Positions 12,901-23,381 are shown, counted from the first letter of the stretch. The stretch is DNA of 64,000 nt from Chrysomallon squamiferum (GCA_012295275.1 CM022677.1:848147-912146), one strand, 5' to 3'. Notes: generated by a model not told the origin, from the letters alone. Made by a program: numbers and translations.

Positions 12901-15900
12901 GCACACAGAGTCTCAAACACTGGTTCAAAATCAAAAATCTAATCCCCACCCATCCATAAACACAGTAATCCCAAACAGCCTACCCGACATCAACGACATC
13001 ACTTAACATCATACACAGGACAGCAAACAGACTAAACCTACTGGACCTAGAACTCGAAAACAACCCTTCACCCTTAGAACCCCCATAGACAATAAAACAA
13101 CTAGACATACCTCTAACGCTTAGACGGGAAGTATCGAAGACGGAACACGACCCATTTAAAAACGTAATTTTTAGAGCAGCATTAAGCGACCACTACTCGG
13201 ACTTCATACAGGTCTACACAGACGGCTCCAAAGACCCTCTCACGGGAAGAACAGGCATGGCCTTTCATGTCAGACCGGAACTACCCGACCCACCCTTCAA
13301 CTACAGAGGTAGACTGACCAACAACCTATCCGTCTTTACTACGGAACTAATAGCTATTCTCTCAGCACTTAAATGGATCCTAACTCAAACTTATGTCACA
13401 AACACGAAAAAGAAATACCTCATACTAACTGACTCCCTCAGCTCATTGCAAGCTCTGCACAAACTCAAATTCAGCTGCTCCCAGTACATGAGAGAGATTA
13501 TCGAACTCACAAACTGTATCAACTACAGAGGACACAAGGTCACTTTCGAGTGGGTACCCGCTCACGTGGGTGTTACTGGAAACGAGCTGGCAGACAAAAA
13601 CGCAAAACACTCGCTAGAAGACGACACGATCGACTTTGACTCTAAATACAACGTTAACGAAATCATGACCATAGCGCACAATAAGCTAATAGAATCGTGG
13701 CAACAAGACTGGGACAACAAAACTAGACTATGGCATTACATAATTAAACCGAAAGTAAACTCGCCCATCCCACTCTCAGACAACAACAAAACAACTCAAA
13801 CTTTAACCCGTCTCAGAGTGGGAGTGACCTTCGGACTAAACGACAGCAGACATAGACTTGACAACACTGTGAGTAACAAGTGCGGCACATGCCATAAACT
13901 GGACAATGTCAGACACTATCTGTTCTATTGCACGAAGTACGACAAGGACAGACGCAAACTAAAACACAGCTTTAACAAACATCAAAGTCAGATTTACACC
14001 AGTTGACATTTTCAACCCTCCCAAACACTTAAAAAAACAAGTAGACAACCTCATAATGCGATACGTGGAAGTAACAAAAATCAAAATATAAACACAGAGA
14101 CAATTTCACAAAATACTACATAAAATAAACATATCCCTATCTAACCCCAGAACCAACTGGTAACCTCCCTTTCGACAGATTTGCGGCCAAACAACTCCAA
14201 AAACATACAACAACGCGACGCTAACAACAACAAAAACATACAACAACGCGACGCTAACAACAACAAAAACATACAACAACGCGACGCTAACAACAACAAA
14301 TGCATACAACAACGCGACGCTAACAACAACAAAAACATACAACAACGCGACGCTAACAACAACAAAAACATACAACAACGCGACTCTAACAACAACAAAA
14401 ACATACAACAACGCGACGCTAACAACAACAAAAACATACAACAACGCGACTCTAACAAGAAAAACATACAACAACGCGACGCTAACAACAACAAAAACAT
14501 ACAACAACGCGACGCTAACAACAACAAAAACATACAACAACGCGACGCTAACAACAACAAAAACATACAACAACGCGACGCTAACAACAACAAAAACATA
14601 CAACAACGCGACGCTAACAACAAGAAAAACGTGCCCGACACGATGAAACTACGAGTTTTTTTTTCTTCTTTCCTCTCTCTCTCGTTATATAATAGTAAAA
14701 ATAAATAAATAAATAAACAAATAAATAAATAAATATAAATGAATAAGACCCCTCAAACAATGCCCATTGCATATATATATATATGTATATATGTGTATGT
14801 GTATGTGTATGTGTATGTATGTATATAGGTATATATATATCTATATATGTGTATATGTATATATGTGTATGTGTATGTATGTATATAGGTATATATATCT
14901 ATATATGTGTATATGTATGTATGTGTATGTATGTATATAGGTATATATATCTATATATGTGTATATGTATGTATGTGTATGGGTGTGTATATATGTATAT
15001 CTACTGCACCCTTTTGGATCTTATTAACTAAAAACCACTGAAAGGTTTATTCCAAATTGCCCACTTCAAATGCACCTTCTCCTTCTCCTTCCCCTTCCCC
15101 TTTCCTGTCTCGGAACCAATCCCTGGCGATCACAGAGATCGCATCCGTGATAGGCGTGCCTGAACCTTGAATTGGACGTGGGCACGTAAAAAGAGTTTCC
15201 ATCCTTCCATCTTTGATCAGTGCCCTTCTTGAGAGTCTTTGTCTCCACAAGACAAAGGAAAACGCAGACAATGGTAATTAAGGTTTAATGTTTTGTATAG
15301 GTAACATACATCTTGAATGATTGAAGATAGCTAAATCTATTACTGTTGAATTTTTCATAGTGTTATTCTGTGGTACTTACATTTATAAAAACAAAGATAA
15401 CGTATTTTAATAACTAAAAGATTATTTAGAAAGATCAAGTAACCAACTGGGCTGAATTAGTTTTGTATTATTTGTCAACGCTGTTTGCTTTGATAACGTA
15501 TCGTGGAATCGTGCGATTTAACTATGTGACCATATATTACCCTTGAGGGTTAATTTGTATAAACAGCATATATATTATATAAAACAGTTATCCATACTGA
15601 ATTCGTGTTTGTGTTATTGTTCTCTTGTGGACACAGAATAGTCATTTAATAGTTAAGCTGTCTGAGATAATTAACACCTTGTCACGTGATGCTGTTATAG
15701 TCTGCTGCCCTTTCAGGTACTAATACCACTCAGACTAGTCACATGACATATGCACTATCTAAAATCCTTTAAGTTAGCATCTCAGAAAACTTATCACCCA
15801 ACTCCTTGTAATGCCAAAATTAGCTGAGAGTTTCTGTCAATATTATAAAGAGGATGGACTGTAATTAAGATTAAAAAAGAACAAATCACAACATAATGAA

Positions 15901-16796
15901 CGTTTGTAATATTATGTAAAATGTTTCAATTTGACGAAAGTTGTGCATTTTGAGTTTCACAAATGTCTAATTTTGAACTGTTGCCATTATCTTTGAATTC
16001 AGCTTACGTTAACACGTCACACAGCAAACTGCCTAAATAACAAGTTGGTATTTGCTTCATTAATTAAACTTTTACCTGTCTGTGTATCAATTTCAGGTGC
16101 TGATTTATACAGGTATTTGGAAGACGCGCCAGAGCGTGTTGTTGTCATCATCAGCGCTGACCTCGCACACACGCCTCTCAGCACTGACCCATACGGCTAC
16201 TCCAACGCATCAGAGCCATTCGACCATGTAAGTACAACCAGTCAGTCGTGCTTGAACCTTTTAGAAACACTTTAAAATTTCACCACAACAACAGTATCAA
16301 AGCAGATATGTTTTGTAATAGCACCTGAGCATATTTTTATATTTGTGATTAATAGGTGTTAAATAGGCTTATTTATTTGTTTGAATTAATGAACGTCACT
16401 GATGTTTGGGAGAATTTCTAAAACTATTTATGTTTAATGTTATGGGTAGCAAAGAACATGCTGCAACTGTTTTGTCTTCAGTGTTGAAAGATTTGTGTGA
16501 TTAGTACATAACTGATCACAGTTTGTTTTTGTTTCATTAATACAGTTGTCACGATGGTTCCCATTATTTGAATATTTCAGGCTGTTGGTGAGTGGGCAGC
16601 GACTCTGGACGGCATGTTGCTGTTGAACAGAGCGGCTGGACTAGTCGATCGCGCGCTGTCGTGTGGTTACACGGGTCTAGTCATGTTACATGGTCTGTTA
16701 GAAACTGCCGGGCTGTCGTCATGGTTACCAAACGTTTTAGCAAACTATCACCCAAGTTACTACGGTATGATGGTAGCATCATTCGTTCAGAGATGA
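6912..16796 (+). CDS. LigB-type (class III extradiol) dioxygenase-like protein, copy B, four exons
   Basis: Exons: 6912-7366, 7773-7897 (or 7767-7897), 16097-16227, 16581-16796; they join in frame to about 308 residues, the usual size of the LigB/MEMO-like fold. Likely metal and acid-base residues are visible: H28 in FVLPHGG, H77 in STPHGIS, H218 in ISADLAH, E278 in HGLLETAG. LigB enzymes use two His and one Glu to hold iron and a further His as base, which matches this order; the substrate is unknown. Residues 3-17 are hydrophobic ahead of the fold and, with NTT, NIS and NLS sites and a CNCPPCC cluster, may be a signal peptide (inference). Donor borders are GTGAGA, GTATTT and GTAAGT. Intron 2 is swollen to about 8.2 kb by a composite insertion, so correct splicing is not assured. 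No coding lesion is seen. Copy D is its close paralogue. Confidence 0.75.
7719..7760. repeat. (ATTT)n microsatellite beside exon 2, copy B
   Basis: A tetranucleotide run lies just upstream of the exon-2 acceptor. The same run, in complement, sits at the same place in copy E (56984-57028) and copy D (61735-61803), so it predates the duplication and differs only in length. Confidence 0.95.
7898..8660. other. Original intron 2 sequence of copy B (left part)
   Basis: This region is collinear, in reverse complement, with 61000-61594 of copy D and with 54610-55964 of copy E. It shows no exon. The match stops at about 8660 after 'catactctaatt', which marks the left edge of the composite insertion. 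Confidence 0.7.
8870..9140 (+). repeat. Sub-repeats in the LINE leader
   Basis: Three spaced copies of 'gacggaatcg' followed by aaccaaccaatcg- or accgaccaatc-like text give an internal repeat of about 120 bases. Such sub-repeats are common in LINE 5' leaders, where they may carry promoter activity; that role is inferred only. Confidence 0.5.
9846..10550 (+). pseudogene. LINE ORF1-like (gag-like) coding sequence, frameshifted
   Basis: Proline/serine-rich coding text runs through three frame segments. The first reads [16 protein letters not shown] through [16 protein letters not shown] to about 10170. The second reads [20 protein letters not shown] to about 10490. The third reads [16 protein letters not shown] to about 10535. 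Codon use is C-rich and unlike the AT-rich surroundings. Its position ahead of RT and its composition suggest a LINE first ORF; no zinc knuckle or RRM was recognised. After it the sequence falls into an A-rich tract (10540-10700). Confidence 0.45.
10715..10925 (+). pseudogene. Captured fragment of the dioxygenase 5' flank and exon 1
   Basis: About 190 bases match the sequence upstream of copy B exon 1 (6665-6858) closely, through 'aggaaaaacacag'. It then jumps straight to 'tcctccttgttgttataaag', which lies inside exon 1 (about 7222-7241). The start codon and most of exon 1 are therefore deleted. This is a rearranged copy of the host gene's own promoter side trapped between two halves of the LINE insertion. 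Confidence 0.75.
11261..11560. repeat. Dispersed repeat shared with 51501-51800
   Basis: Near-identical sequence of about 280 bases, from 'ttttcttagcaatcccacaac' to 'cccaaacatg', occurs at both loci in the same orientation. The copy here has 22 extra bases after 'gatatg'. A reverse-strand frame of 67 codons is open in both, but has no recognised motif and I do not call it a gene. It is probably a non-autonomous element or a piece of one. Confidence 0.7.
11770..12970 (+). pseudogene. LINE reverse transcriptase (ORF2), broken
   Basis: Conserved RT blocks are clear: [60 protein letters not shown] and the catalytic FADDTAF. Lesions: an in-frame TGA at 12048-12050 just before the [11 protein letters not shown] block, a frameshift near 12555 (reading continues as [18 protein letters not shown]), a TGA at 12732, and further shifts near 12780 and 12870. 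Without these the text flows as one non-LTR retrotransposon polymerase of the I/jockey-like type. It would prime on nicked DNA in target-primed reverse transcription, but here it is inactive. Confidence 0.85.
13160..14006 (+). pseudogene. LINE RNase H domain and C-terminal CCHC knuckle
   Basis: An open frame carries the full RNase H signature: VYTDGSKD, then [26 protein letters not shown] and [19 protein letters not shown], supplying the D-E-D-D acidic set. A zinc knuckle follows with spacing Cys-x2-Cys-x7-His-x4-Cys (CGTCHK through HYLFYC). RNase H of this type would remove RNA from the cDNA hybrid. It is the best preserved part of the element, which otherwise cannot move because RT upstream is broken. 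Confidence 0.85.
14185..14632 (+). repeat. 33-base minisatellite in the LINE 3' region
   Basis: About thirteen copies of a 33-base unit with core 'aacaacgcgacgctaac'. One unit (near 14448-14460) is shorter, and the core base g/t varies between units. Because 33 is divisible by three and the unit has no stop in several frames, it creates long open frames on both strands (on +, an 11-residue unit [11 protein letters not shown]). These frames are a by-product of the repeat. Confidence 0.9.
14700..15010. repeat. (AAAT)n and TATG/TATA-rich microsatellite tract
   Basis: A short aaat run is followed by about 230 bases of tatg/tata units with partial higher-order repetition (blocks starting 'gtatataggtatatatat'). 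It probably grew from the LINE tail. Confidence 0.85.
15030..16096. other. Original intron 2 sequence of copy B (right part)
   Basis: From about 15240 this is collinear in complement with 59524-60330 of copy D, and 15300-15760 also matches 53810-54250 beside copy E. 15060-15240 has a CCTT-rich start and no exon. Nothing else is seen. Confidence 0.65.
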
Positions 16797-17084
16797 AAAG
16801 AAGAATGAACAAAACATTTCATATGGAAATGAAGAAAAATTATACAATAACAACAATAATAATTATAATAATTATGATGATGATGATGATAATGATGGTA
16901 ATAATAAATAATAACAAGAACAACAATGGATCTTTAGCTGGGAAGCCGCTGTTTTTTTTTTTTTCGCTATAGACTCGAGAGTTCCATTTTACATGTGCAG
17001 TGATCACACTTCTGTACTTGTGTACTTCTTTTAACACAACTTGCCTTTGATTTCGTCACTGACTGTGTCTGTAGACGTGCATAC

Positions 17085-17301
17085 AGTGTTATACAGCGTT
17101 ATACAGTGTTATACAATATTATATAGCGTTATACAGTGTTATACAGCGTTATATAAGTGTTATAGAGCATCATACAGTGTTATACAGCGTTATACAGTGT
17201 TATACAGCGTTATACAGTGTTATACAGTGTTATACAGCGTTATACAGCGTTATACAGTGTTATACAGTGTTATACAGCGTTATACAGTGTTATACAGTGT
17301 T
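17085..17301. repeat. 10-base minisatellite (gttatacagt / gttatacagc)
   Basis: About twenty units of gttatacag plus c or t lie some 290 bases downstream of copy B. In the spacers after copies A and D the matching place has only 'ggtaatacagtgtttcggatgcagcgttatctac', which already holds the parts of the unit. The expansion is therefore specific to this copy. Confidence 0.9.
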
Positions 17302-17662
17302 CCTTACCGCTAATGATCGGCTACATTCAAAGTTGTGTGAGTCAGCTGTGTTGTGTTTAGATTCGTTACAATAAAGTACTAAATAAAAACTGATTGATTG
17401 TTTAACTAAAAATATTTGTGTTGTGTATTAACCATCACAACCTAAAGAAATAGAGGGAACTTTATTTATGACAGTTCTCGTCTCAGATTTTTAAAGTAGT
17501 TGATAACATAAATTCTAAAACTTCACTTTGTGGACATATCTTTATTAATAATAGTTGTCCTAGTTAATTAATTAATTGACTGATTGATTATTTCTTTCTT
17601 TCTTTATTTATTTTTATTGGTTTATTCATTCATTTATTTATTTAGTTAATTATTTATTTCAG

Positions 17663-18585
17663 CTCAAAAGGGAGATCACATGTCACTTCTGAGTTCTGTT
17701 TCTGAGAGTCTCAAAACCTTTAAAGAAGCTCTTCAGACAGAGATGGATGACATGATTGAGCAACTTCGCCAAGCCGTCGACATCAACGTCGTGGACACTA
17801 CAGAAGAGGTCACAAGGATTGGCAACACACTAATCACAGATTTTACTGCCGCAGTCCAGGTTAATAAGAGAAATAGAAAAATCTCAGAACTTTATAAACT
17901 CAGAAATAGACAAATTATTCAATGAACACAAACATCTTATTGAGGAAAACGAAAAAATGATAAAATTGGGGGAAGATTTGCTGAAAAGAAAATCAGATGT
18001 AAAAATTAACATTTTAAAATTCACCAAACTTCAAAACACAACTTCCAAGTTTCTGTCCAAATCTCGTTCCCAAACAGAAGAAGCAAAGTTTAAAATAAAT
18101 CTGATAAAATCTGACAAAAAGGCAGAAATGTCAGTCCACATTGGAGAAATATCCACAAACATCCAAACAGACACACAGATAGACACACTCAAACACACAG
18201 GCACAACTGACACAAAAACACAACACACAAACACACAGATAGAGAGTCTAACAGACACACTCAAACATATAGACACCATTAACATAAAAACACAAGAAGA
18301 TAAACAAAATTCTTTTCCGGTTTTCATGCTGGTGTCAGGTGCAGACAAAAGTAAAATTGTTGTCAGTGATTGTTTCAATGTCTGTGTAAAATGTTTTTGT
18401 TTAGAAAGAAAATCACTGATAAAAAGATACAAAACTTCCTCTAGACCATGCGGTCTTGCTGAATCACGTGATCAGCGGGGTGATGTTGTTGTTGTTGTTG
18501 CTGTGCCAAGTAAATATAAAATATTGTTTTTAAATTTGGAAAACTTCAAACTGGTAAAAACAGTTAAAACTGTTAAAGGCTATGA

Positions 18586-18590
<5 letters not shown>
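17663..18590 (+). pseudogene. TRIM/NHL-like coiled-coil protein exon, copy 2
   Basis: The exon follows the same acceptor as copy 1 and starts with the same 80-odd residues, including the same frame break after TDFTAAVQ. From 17957 the frame then stays open through the coiled coil, a Thr/Gln/Asp-rich linker (about 18160-18300) and the start of an NHL-like propeller (VFMLVSGADKSKIVVSD, then VKCFCLERKS, GLAESRDQRGDVVVVV, KILFLNLENFKLVKTVK), until it enters a CT run at 18588. Copy 1 has a second frameshift that this copy lacks, so this is the better preserved one. If the first break is real in both copies, it predates the duplication. A splice donor at CAG/GTTAAT after TAAVQ is a possible alternative reading. 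Confidence 0.55.

Positions 18591-18666
<76 letters not shown>
18588..18666 (+). repeat. (TC)n microsatellite, longer allele of the 1243-1309 run
   Basis: An unbroken TC run at the end of the propeller coding stretch. Propeller sequence does not resume beyond it. Confidence 0.95.
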
Positions 18667-18672
<6 letters not shown>

Positions 18673-19299
18673 TGTAAACTGTTCTGTTATTTTGTAGTTT
18701 ATTTCAAGAAAGTGTAATTAAAAAAAAAAAAATATATATATACATCCAGTGTAATCAAAATAAAACTGAAATAAAACATTTATATGATAAAAATAAAATT
18801 CTTCTGTCATTATTTTATTTAAATTTTAAAACTATTTTACATTGTTTCTTGATATTCACCTATATATCTATATGTGTAAAATGTAATTAATATATGTAGT
18901 ACTCTTATTATAAATTTATTATTAACAGCTAATATAAATGATTGTTGTTGTTTTTTTTGGATGAGGGTTCCAAGTGTACTCAACTATTCTACTTCATTTT
19001 TTTCTTTTTGTTTTGCCTGACGTAATTTTTATAATTTTCTCTTCAGACATGGAAAAGAAGAAAAGGTCTCTCTCTCTCTCATGCACACACACACTCACAC
19101 CATCAAAAATAAAATAGGAGAAACAATCGCACGAACGAAAAATGCAAATAAAAATAAAAAACATAAAAAATAACGATGTTTTGAAAACACGACTAAATAT
19201 GAAACTGTATACTGGAGATCTACAGACACGTGTTTTACATCCGGGGGTTAGGGTTCGTGCTTCCTCTTTATTTACTCAGTACGTTCAAGTTAGTTTCTG

Positions 19300-19745
19300 A
19301 GCGGGCGCATCACCTAATATAATAAATATATTATTTTAATTTCTATTAATGACGCCGTCATTGTCGTCGTACCAGCGTTGTTCTGAACGTTTTGGTGTTC
19401 TTGTCATTATTTTACGCGTTTTAAAATCTGTTATTCTTACCATCATATATTGGAATATATTGTTACTATTTGCCGTCGTAATGGTGTTGTTCTTAACGTT
19501 CTCGATTTAATTTTCATTATTCTTTTACGCTTTTTATTAGCTGTTATTCTTACTTTCTGACCATGCGAGTCCTGTATTAAAATATGTTATTATTGTATCT
19601 GTTAATGTCGCCGTCGTTGCCGTCGTAAGGGTTTGTTCTTAACTTCTTAGTGTCCGCATCCGATTAAAATGTATTATTAGTTTTTATTAATATCGCGTTG
19701 TTGTCGTCATAACGGTGTTGTTTCTAACGTTATTACTTACTTAGT
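19300..19745. repeat. Dispersed satellite-like block, copy 2
   Basis: Same monomers as 1960-2400, carried within the segmental duplication; one flank has a small indel (aatataataaat near 19316). Confidence 0.75.
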
Positions 19746-20277
19746 TATTAATTTAATTATATATTTGTTTTTGCATGCTTAGAGGAAAATAATGCAATAA
19801 TCCTATTCCAATCAATCTTACTGGTCTTATAGAAGTGTTATTATTTACTTCTCTCTTTGTTAAACATAGATAATAACTTCTAGACAGGTATATACTATTT
19901 CAACCTATTAATAAATATTATGTTGTGCTTCTAGGACTAATGTTAAATTACTGCTTCAAAACTGTCTTATTTCTATATTTAAAAATCTATCTGAAAAATG
20001 AAAGAAGCATGAAATTTCACTAGTGTTCATTAAAATAGTTAGTCTTTTCAAAAAATCACAAAAACATTATTAAGAATATGGAGAAATACTTCTATGCACA
20101 ATGACAACAATGACAGACTTTCACCGGAATTGTCTCATCTATGAGAAAGGTTTTTATTTTTACTATATGAATCAAACAAAAATGTCAACATGAAAACATT
20201 AATGAAATATACATATTTATATAATCTGTTCATTCTTTGAGCCTTTGAATGAAAGTAAAATATCTCATTCAGCTGTA

Positions 20278-20772
20278 TTGTTTCTTCAGACAAAACCGGT
20301 GATCCTTTGACACTGATTCACACAAACATTTTCTTTAGATCATCAACAGTAATTTAAATGAAGTGTTTTCTGTAATGTCTGTTTTGTTCATTTTGGTCAC
20401 AGACGTTGGTCAAAATAAACACAAAGTTCTTTCACAATAATGTTTCATTTGCACATTTGTTTGAATGGTCCAAGGTATTGAATAATGTATGCCAATATTT
20501 CTCTGTCCTGAATTTTTCAAGAACAACACTGATTGGTTTTGATGGGTCATTTGTTACATTCATGATGATTGGTTTATTACAGATCAGTGGCCAGACTTTT
20601 ATTACAGACACCATGACTGGCTATTTTTAACTCTCAGATCACCATGGTTACATGATTGGTAAATAACAAACTTTTTTACCAGTCTTTTCTTACAGACACA
20701 GTGACTGGATAACAGAACTCACAGAATTTTATTACAATCATAATGATTGGTTAATTTAAAATCCCAGATCTG
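20278..20772 (-). other. 3' flank / likely 3' UTR of the MCC-like gene
   Basis: Unique sequence between the duplicated unit and the MCC stop codon. It contains repeated short phrases ('ttattacag' and 'atgattggt' types). An AATAAA-type signal on the minus strand lies at 20573-20578, about 200 bases past the stop, and could serve for polyadenylation. No second gene is seen. Confidence 0.4.
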
Positions 20773-20952
20773 CTATAATGAAGTCTCATTGGTTGGTGGC
20801 CTAACAGTGTCTATCTCAAGCACTTCAATTCTTTGTTTGAGCAGTTTTATCTGTCTCTCGTAGCGATCTGTCATCCCCTGTAACTGAGTCTCAATTTCTT
20901 CAGCTTGCTCTGGTACATCTTCTTTGCTTTATCAAATGCTGATATCAAGGCA
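20773..20952 (-). pseudogene. MCC: MCC-like last exon (PDZ-binding tail)
   Basis: A strong acceptor (poly-T, ctcttacag) opens ALISAFDKAKKMYQSKLKK. A one-base slip near 20891-20905 is then needed to continue ETQLQGMTDRYERQIKLLKQ and IEVLEIDTVRPPTNETSL, followed by TAG at 20773. The last five residues equal the vertebrate PDZ-binding tail, strong evidence for orthology. Confidence 0.85.
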
Positions 20953-21739
20953 CTGTAAGAGAAAAAAAAAAAAAAAAAAATAAATATATAAATAAATAAA
21001 TTAATAAAATAAAATAAAAGATTATTATTTAAAATTAGTTTATAGTATTAAGGCACTATGGGGGAAAACAAAGGAAAATGAAAAGAATATAAAATTAGAA
21101 TATGCTATTTATGTTACAAAAATACTAATCATATAAAGGAACTACAAAAATAAAATTAAAAAGCTATGTAACTATTATGTTAATTTGATTTAAAAATAAA
21201 AATAATATAGCAATGCTTTATAAAATAAAGTGAAATAAGATGATGTAAAATTAAATTATTTATATTGCAAAAATAAAATTAAAAAAATTAGAATAATAAT
21301 GATATCAAGACATTACAGGGCAAAAAATAAAGTAAAATAAAGATTATAATATTAGATATGTCAATTATATTACAGAAATACTAATGCTATCACTACAAAA
21401 CATTACAAAACAAAACAAAAATAAAATAAAAATTAGATGCAATTTATGTTAGAAATATATAAATGTTAATAACAACAATATTAGTAAAAGTGATTTTAGT
21501 ACTGCACAAAAACTCTTCCACAAAAAATCCCAGACAGAAAAAGCAATGACATTATGTCAATTTATATACTGTTTATATAATTATAATATTCATATAATAA
21601 GTTTAGTATCAAAATGTCTCTAAATATAATTTGAATTCCTGTTTGAAACGTGTGTATGTATTTGCATAGACCAATGTTTAGTGTAGAACATGTAGATTAT
21701 GCATGACATGCATACACCTGTATGTTTACCTGTTAGCTC

Positions 21740-22510
21740 ATTTCAGGTCACTGACAAACTCTGCTGACTGTTGATGTCTGTATGTTTACCTGTTATGTCT
21801 GTATGTTTACCTGTTATGTCTGTATGTTTTACCTGTTAGGTCACTGACAAACTCTGCTGACTGCTGATGTCTGCATGTTTACCTGTTATATGTTTACCTG
21901 TTATGTCTGTATGTTTACCTGTTATGTCTGTATGTTTACCTGTTATGTCTGTATGTTTACCTGTTAGCTCGTTTCAGGTCACTGACAAACTCTGCTGACT
22001 GCTGATGTCTGTATGTTTACCTGTTATGTCTGTATGTTTACCTGTTATGTCTGTATGTTTACCTGTTAGCTCGTTTCAGGTCACTGACAAACTCTGCTGA
22101 CTGCTGATGTCTGTATGTTTACCTGTTATGTCTGTATGTTTACCTGTTATGTCTGTATGTTTACCTGTTAGCTCGTTTCAGGTCACTGACAAACTCTGCT
22201 GACTGCTGATGTCTGTATGTTTACCTGTTATGTCTGTATGTTTACCTGTTATGTCTGTATGTTTACCTGTTAGCTGTTTCAGGTCACTGACAAATTTCAA
22301 ATGTTTACCTGTTATGTCTGTTTACCTGTCTGTATGTTTTTTGTCTGTATGTTTACCTGTTAGCTCGTTTCAGGTCACTGACAAACTCTGCTGACTGCTG
22401 ATGTCTGTATGTTGCTGATGTCTGTATGTTTACCTGTTATGTCTGTATGTTTACCTGTTAGCTCGTTTCAGGTCACTGACAAACTCTGCTGACTGCTGAT
22501 GTCTGTATGT
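21740..22510. repeat. Exon-derived minisatellite at the MCC exon/intron border
   Basis: Blocks of about 100 bases (minus-strand text: CAGTCAGCAGAGTTTGTCAG, then CTGAAACGAGCTAACAG and gtaaacatacagacat) recur six to eight times, with a 19-20 base sub-repeat (gttatgtctgtatgtttacct) inside. Each large unit carries the last 14-15 codons of the exon (QQSAEFVSDLKRAN) plus its GTAAAC donor, so several potential copies of the exon end and donor lie in series. Confidence 0.85.
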
Positions 22511-22659
22511 TTACTGTTGATGTCTTCTGAATTTGAGTCGTTTTTTCTCTTCTGACCTGATGTGTGTGACTCACACAGGTCCTGACAAGCTATCTCCATC
22601 ACATCATTTGATCTCAACTCACAGATAGCTGGCGCTGTCAGTTCATCATCTTCATCATC
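22455..22659 (-). pseudogene. MCC: MCC-like exon ending in QQSAEFVSDLKRAN
   Basis: The acceptor (atcatcag) opens DDEDDELTAPAICELRSNDV, then MEIACQDLCESHTSGQKRK. A reading-frame slip of one base sits where the unique part meets the minisatellite ('aacagtaaac' against 'aacaggtaaac' elsewhere), after which QQSAEFVSDLKRAN and a GTAAAC donor follow. The segment that in vertebrates lies between AELR and HQQSAEF (REKKLKARVQEL-like) is not recognisable here. Confidence 0.7.
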
Positions 22660-23381
22660 CTGATGATAAACAATTATTCATTAAGAACTTTAGTAATTAT
22701 GAAAGCTATCAGATTATCATTTTTATTATGATGTTAATCAATGAAAACTTGATTATAATAATAAAACTAGAATTGTAATGATTTATACCAATACAATTAT
22801 TATAATAATTATCAGATTATCATGATCATCCTGATGATAAATGATTGAAACTCGGTTATATAATAAAATTAGAATTATAAATGTTGTCTGGTCCTTACCT
22901 TAACACCTTGATGAATCAAAATTTAAAACATTTAAAATTTAATAATTACAAAGGTTTTCAATTAATTATTATCATAACGATACATTTATAATTTTAAAAG
23001 TAATTATGAAAAAGAATATCAGTGATTATGGCATTCAAAATCAATATTGAGAGCTAACCTATCATTATTACCTATTATTATTACATTTCTGTTACACTAA
23101 GTATTCTTAGAAAGCTACACTTTAAAATTATAATAAAGAACTGCAATAAACAGTATCAGTAGTTATGACACAAAATCAATATCTATCTAGTAAGTTTGTA
23201 TTATTTGGTTTTCTCTGTTTATATGAACAAGTCACTGAATTTAGATTTGTTCTCTTTTTAAATCAGGTTTAAAACACACAAACGTGACAAATAATAAAAT
23301 TAATAATGTGACATATCTACTGTGTATGTTATTATTATATTTGGTTCCCGTGTTTATATAATTATCTCTGTCTAACTGCTA

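Larger units (their letters stand above)
8661..15030 (+). mobile_element. Composite LINE insertion in intron 2 of copy B
   Basis: Both edges are defined by comparison with the intron of copies D and E: the match is lost near 8660 and returns near 15240. Inside are, in order: a leader with repeated 'gacggaatcg' units (8870-9140), ORF1-like coding sequence (9846-10550), a captured piece of the dioxygenase locus (about 10715-10925), a repeat shared with 51501-51800, reverse transcriptase and RNase H coding sequence (about 11770-14006), a 33-base minisatellite and a TATG-rich run. RNase H and a terminal CCHC knuckle put it in the I/jockey-like LINE group. No AP-endonuclease domain is visible between ORF1 and RT, so the element is rearranged and dead. 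Confidence 0.75.
17349..20277 (+). repeat. Segmental duplication unit, copy 2 (TRIM/NHL-like locus)
   Basis: Same orientation and near-identical to 1-2930. It begins about 550 bases after the stop codon of dioxygenase copy B, which suggests the ancestral tandem unit was a dioxygenase gene followed by a TRIM/NHL-like gene. Confidence 0.9.

Noticed and set aside
14106-14708. Three open frames of 166-175 codons, two on the minus strand
   Set aside because: They are produced by the stop-free 33-base repeat and show only repeated units; no start context, domain or codon bias.
15047-15271. Minus-strand frame ending in GEGEGEGEG
   Set aside because: Lies in intron sequence matching the inverted copy, where the frame is not kept; the end is a CCTT-rich run.
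17041-17374. Frames reading repeated LYSVIQCYT
   Set aside because: Product of the 10-base minisatellite.
1-20277. The paired 1-2930 and 17349-20277 units as long terminal repeats of one element
   Set aside because: They are about 2.9 kb, contain a coding exon, lack TG...CA ends with target duplication in view, and the interior holds host genes; a segmental duplication explains them better.
21740-22510. Possible CRISPR-like array
   Set aside because: Repeats and 'spacers' are all versions of the same unit, the DNA is eukaryotic, and the units are an exon border.
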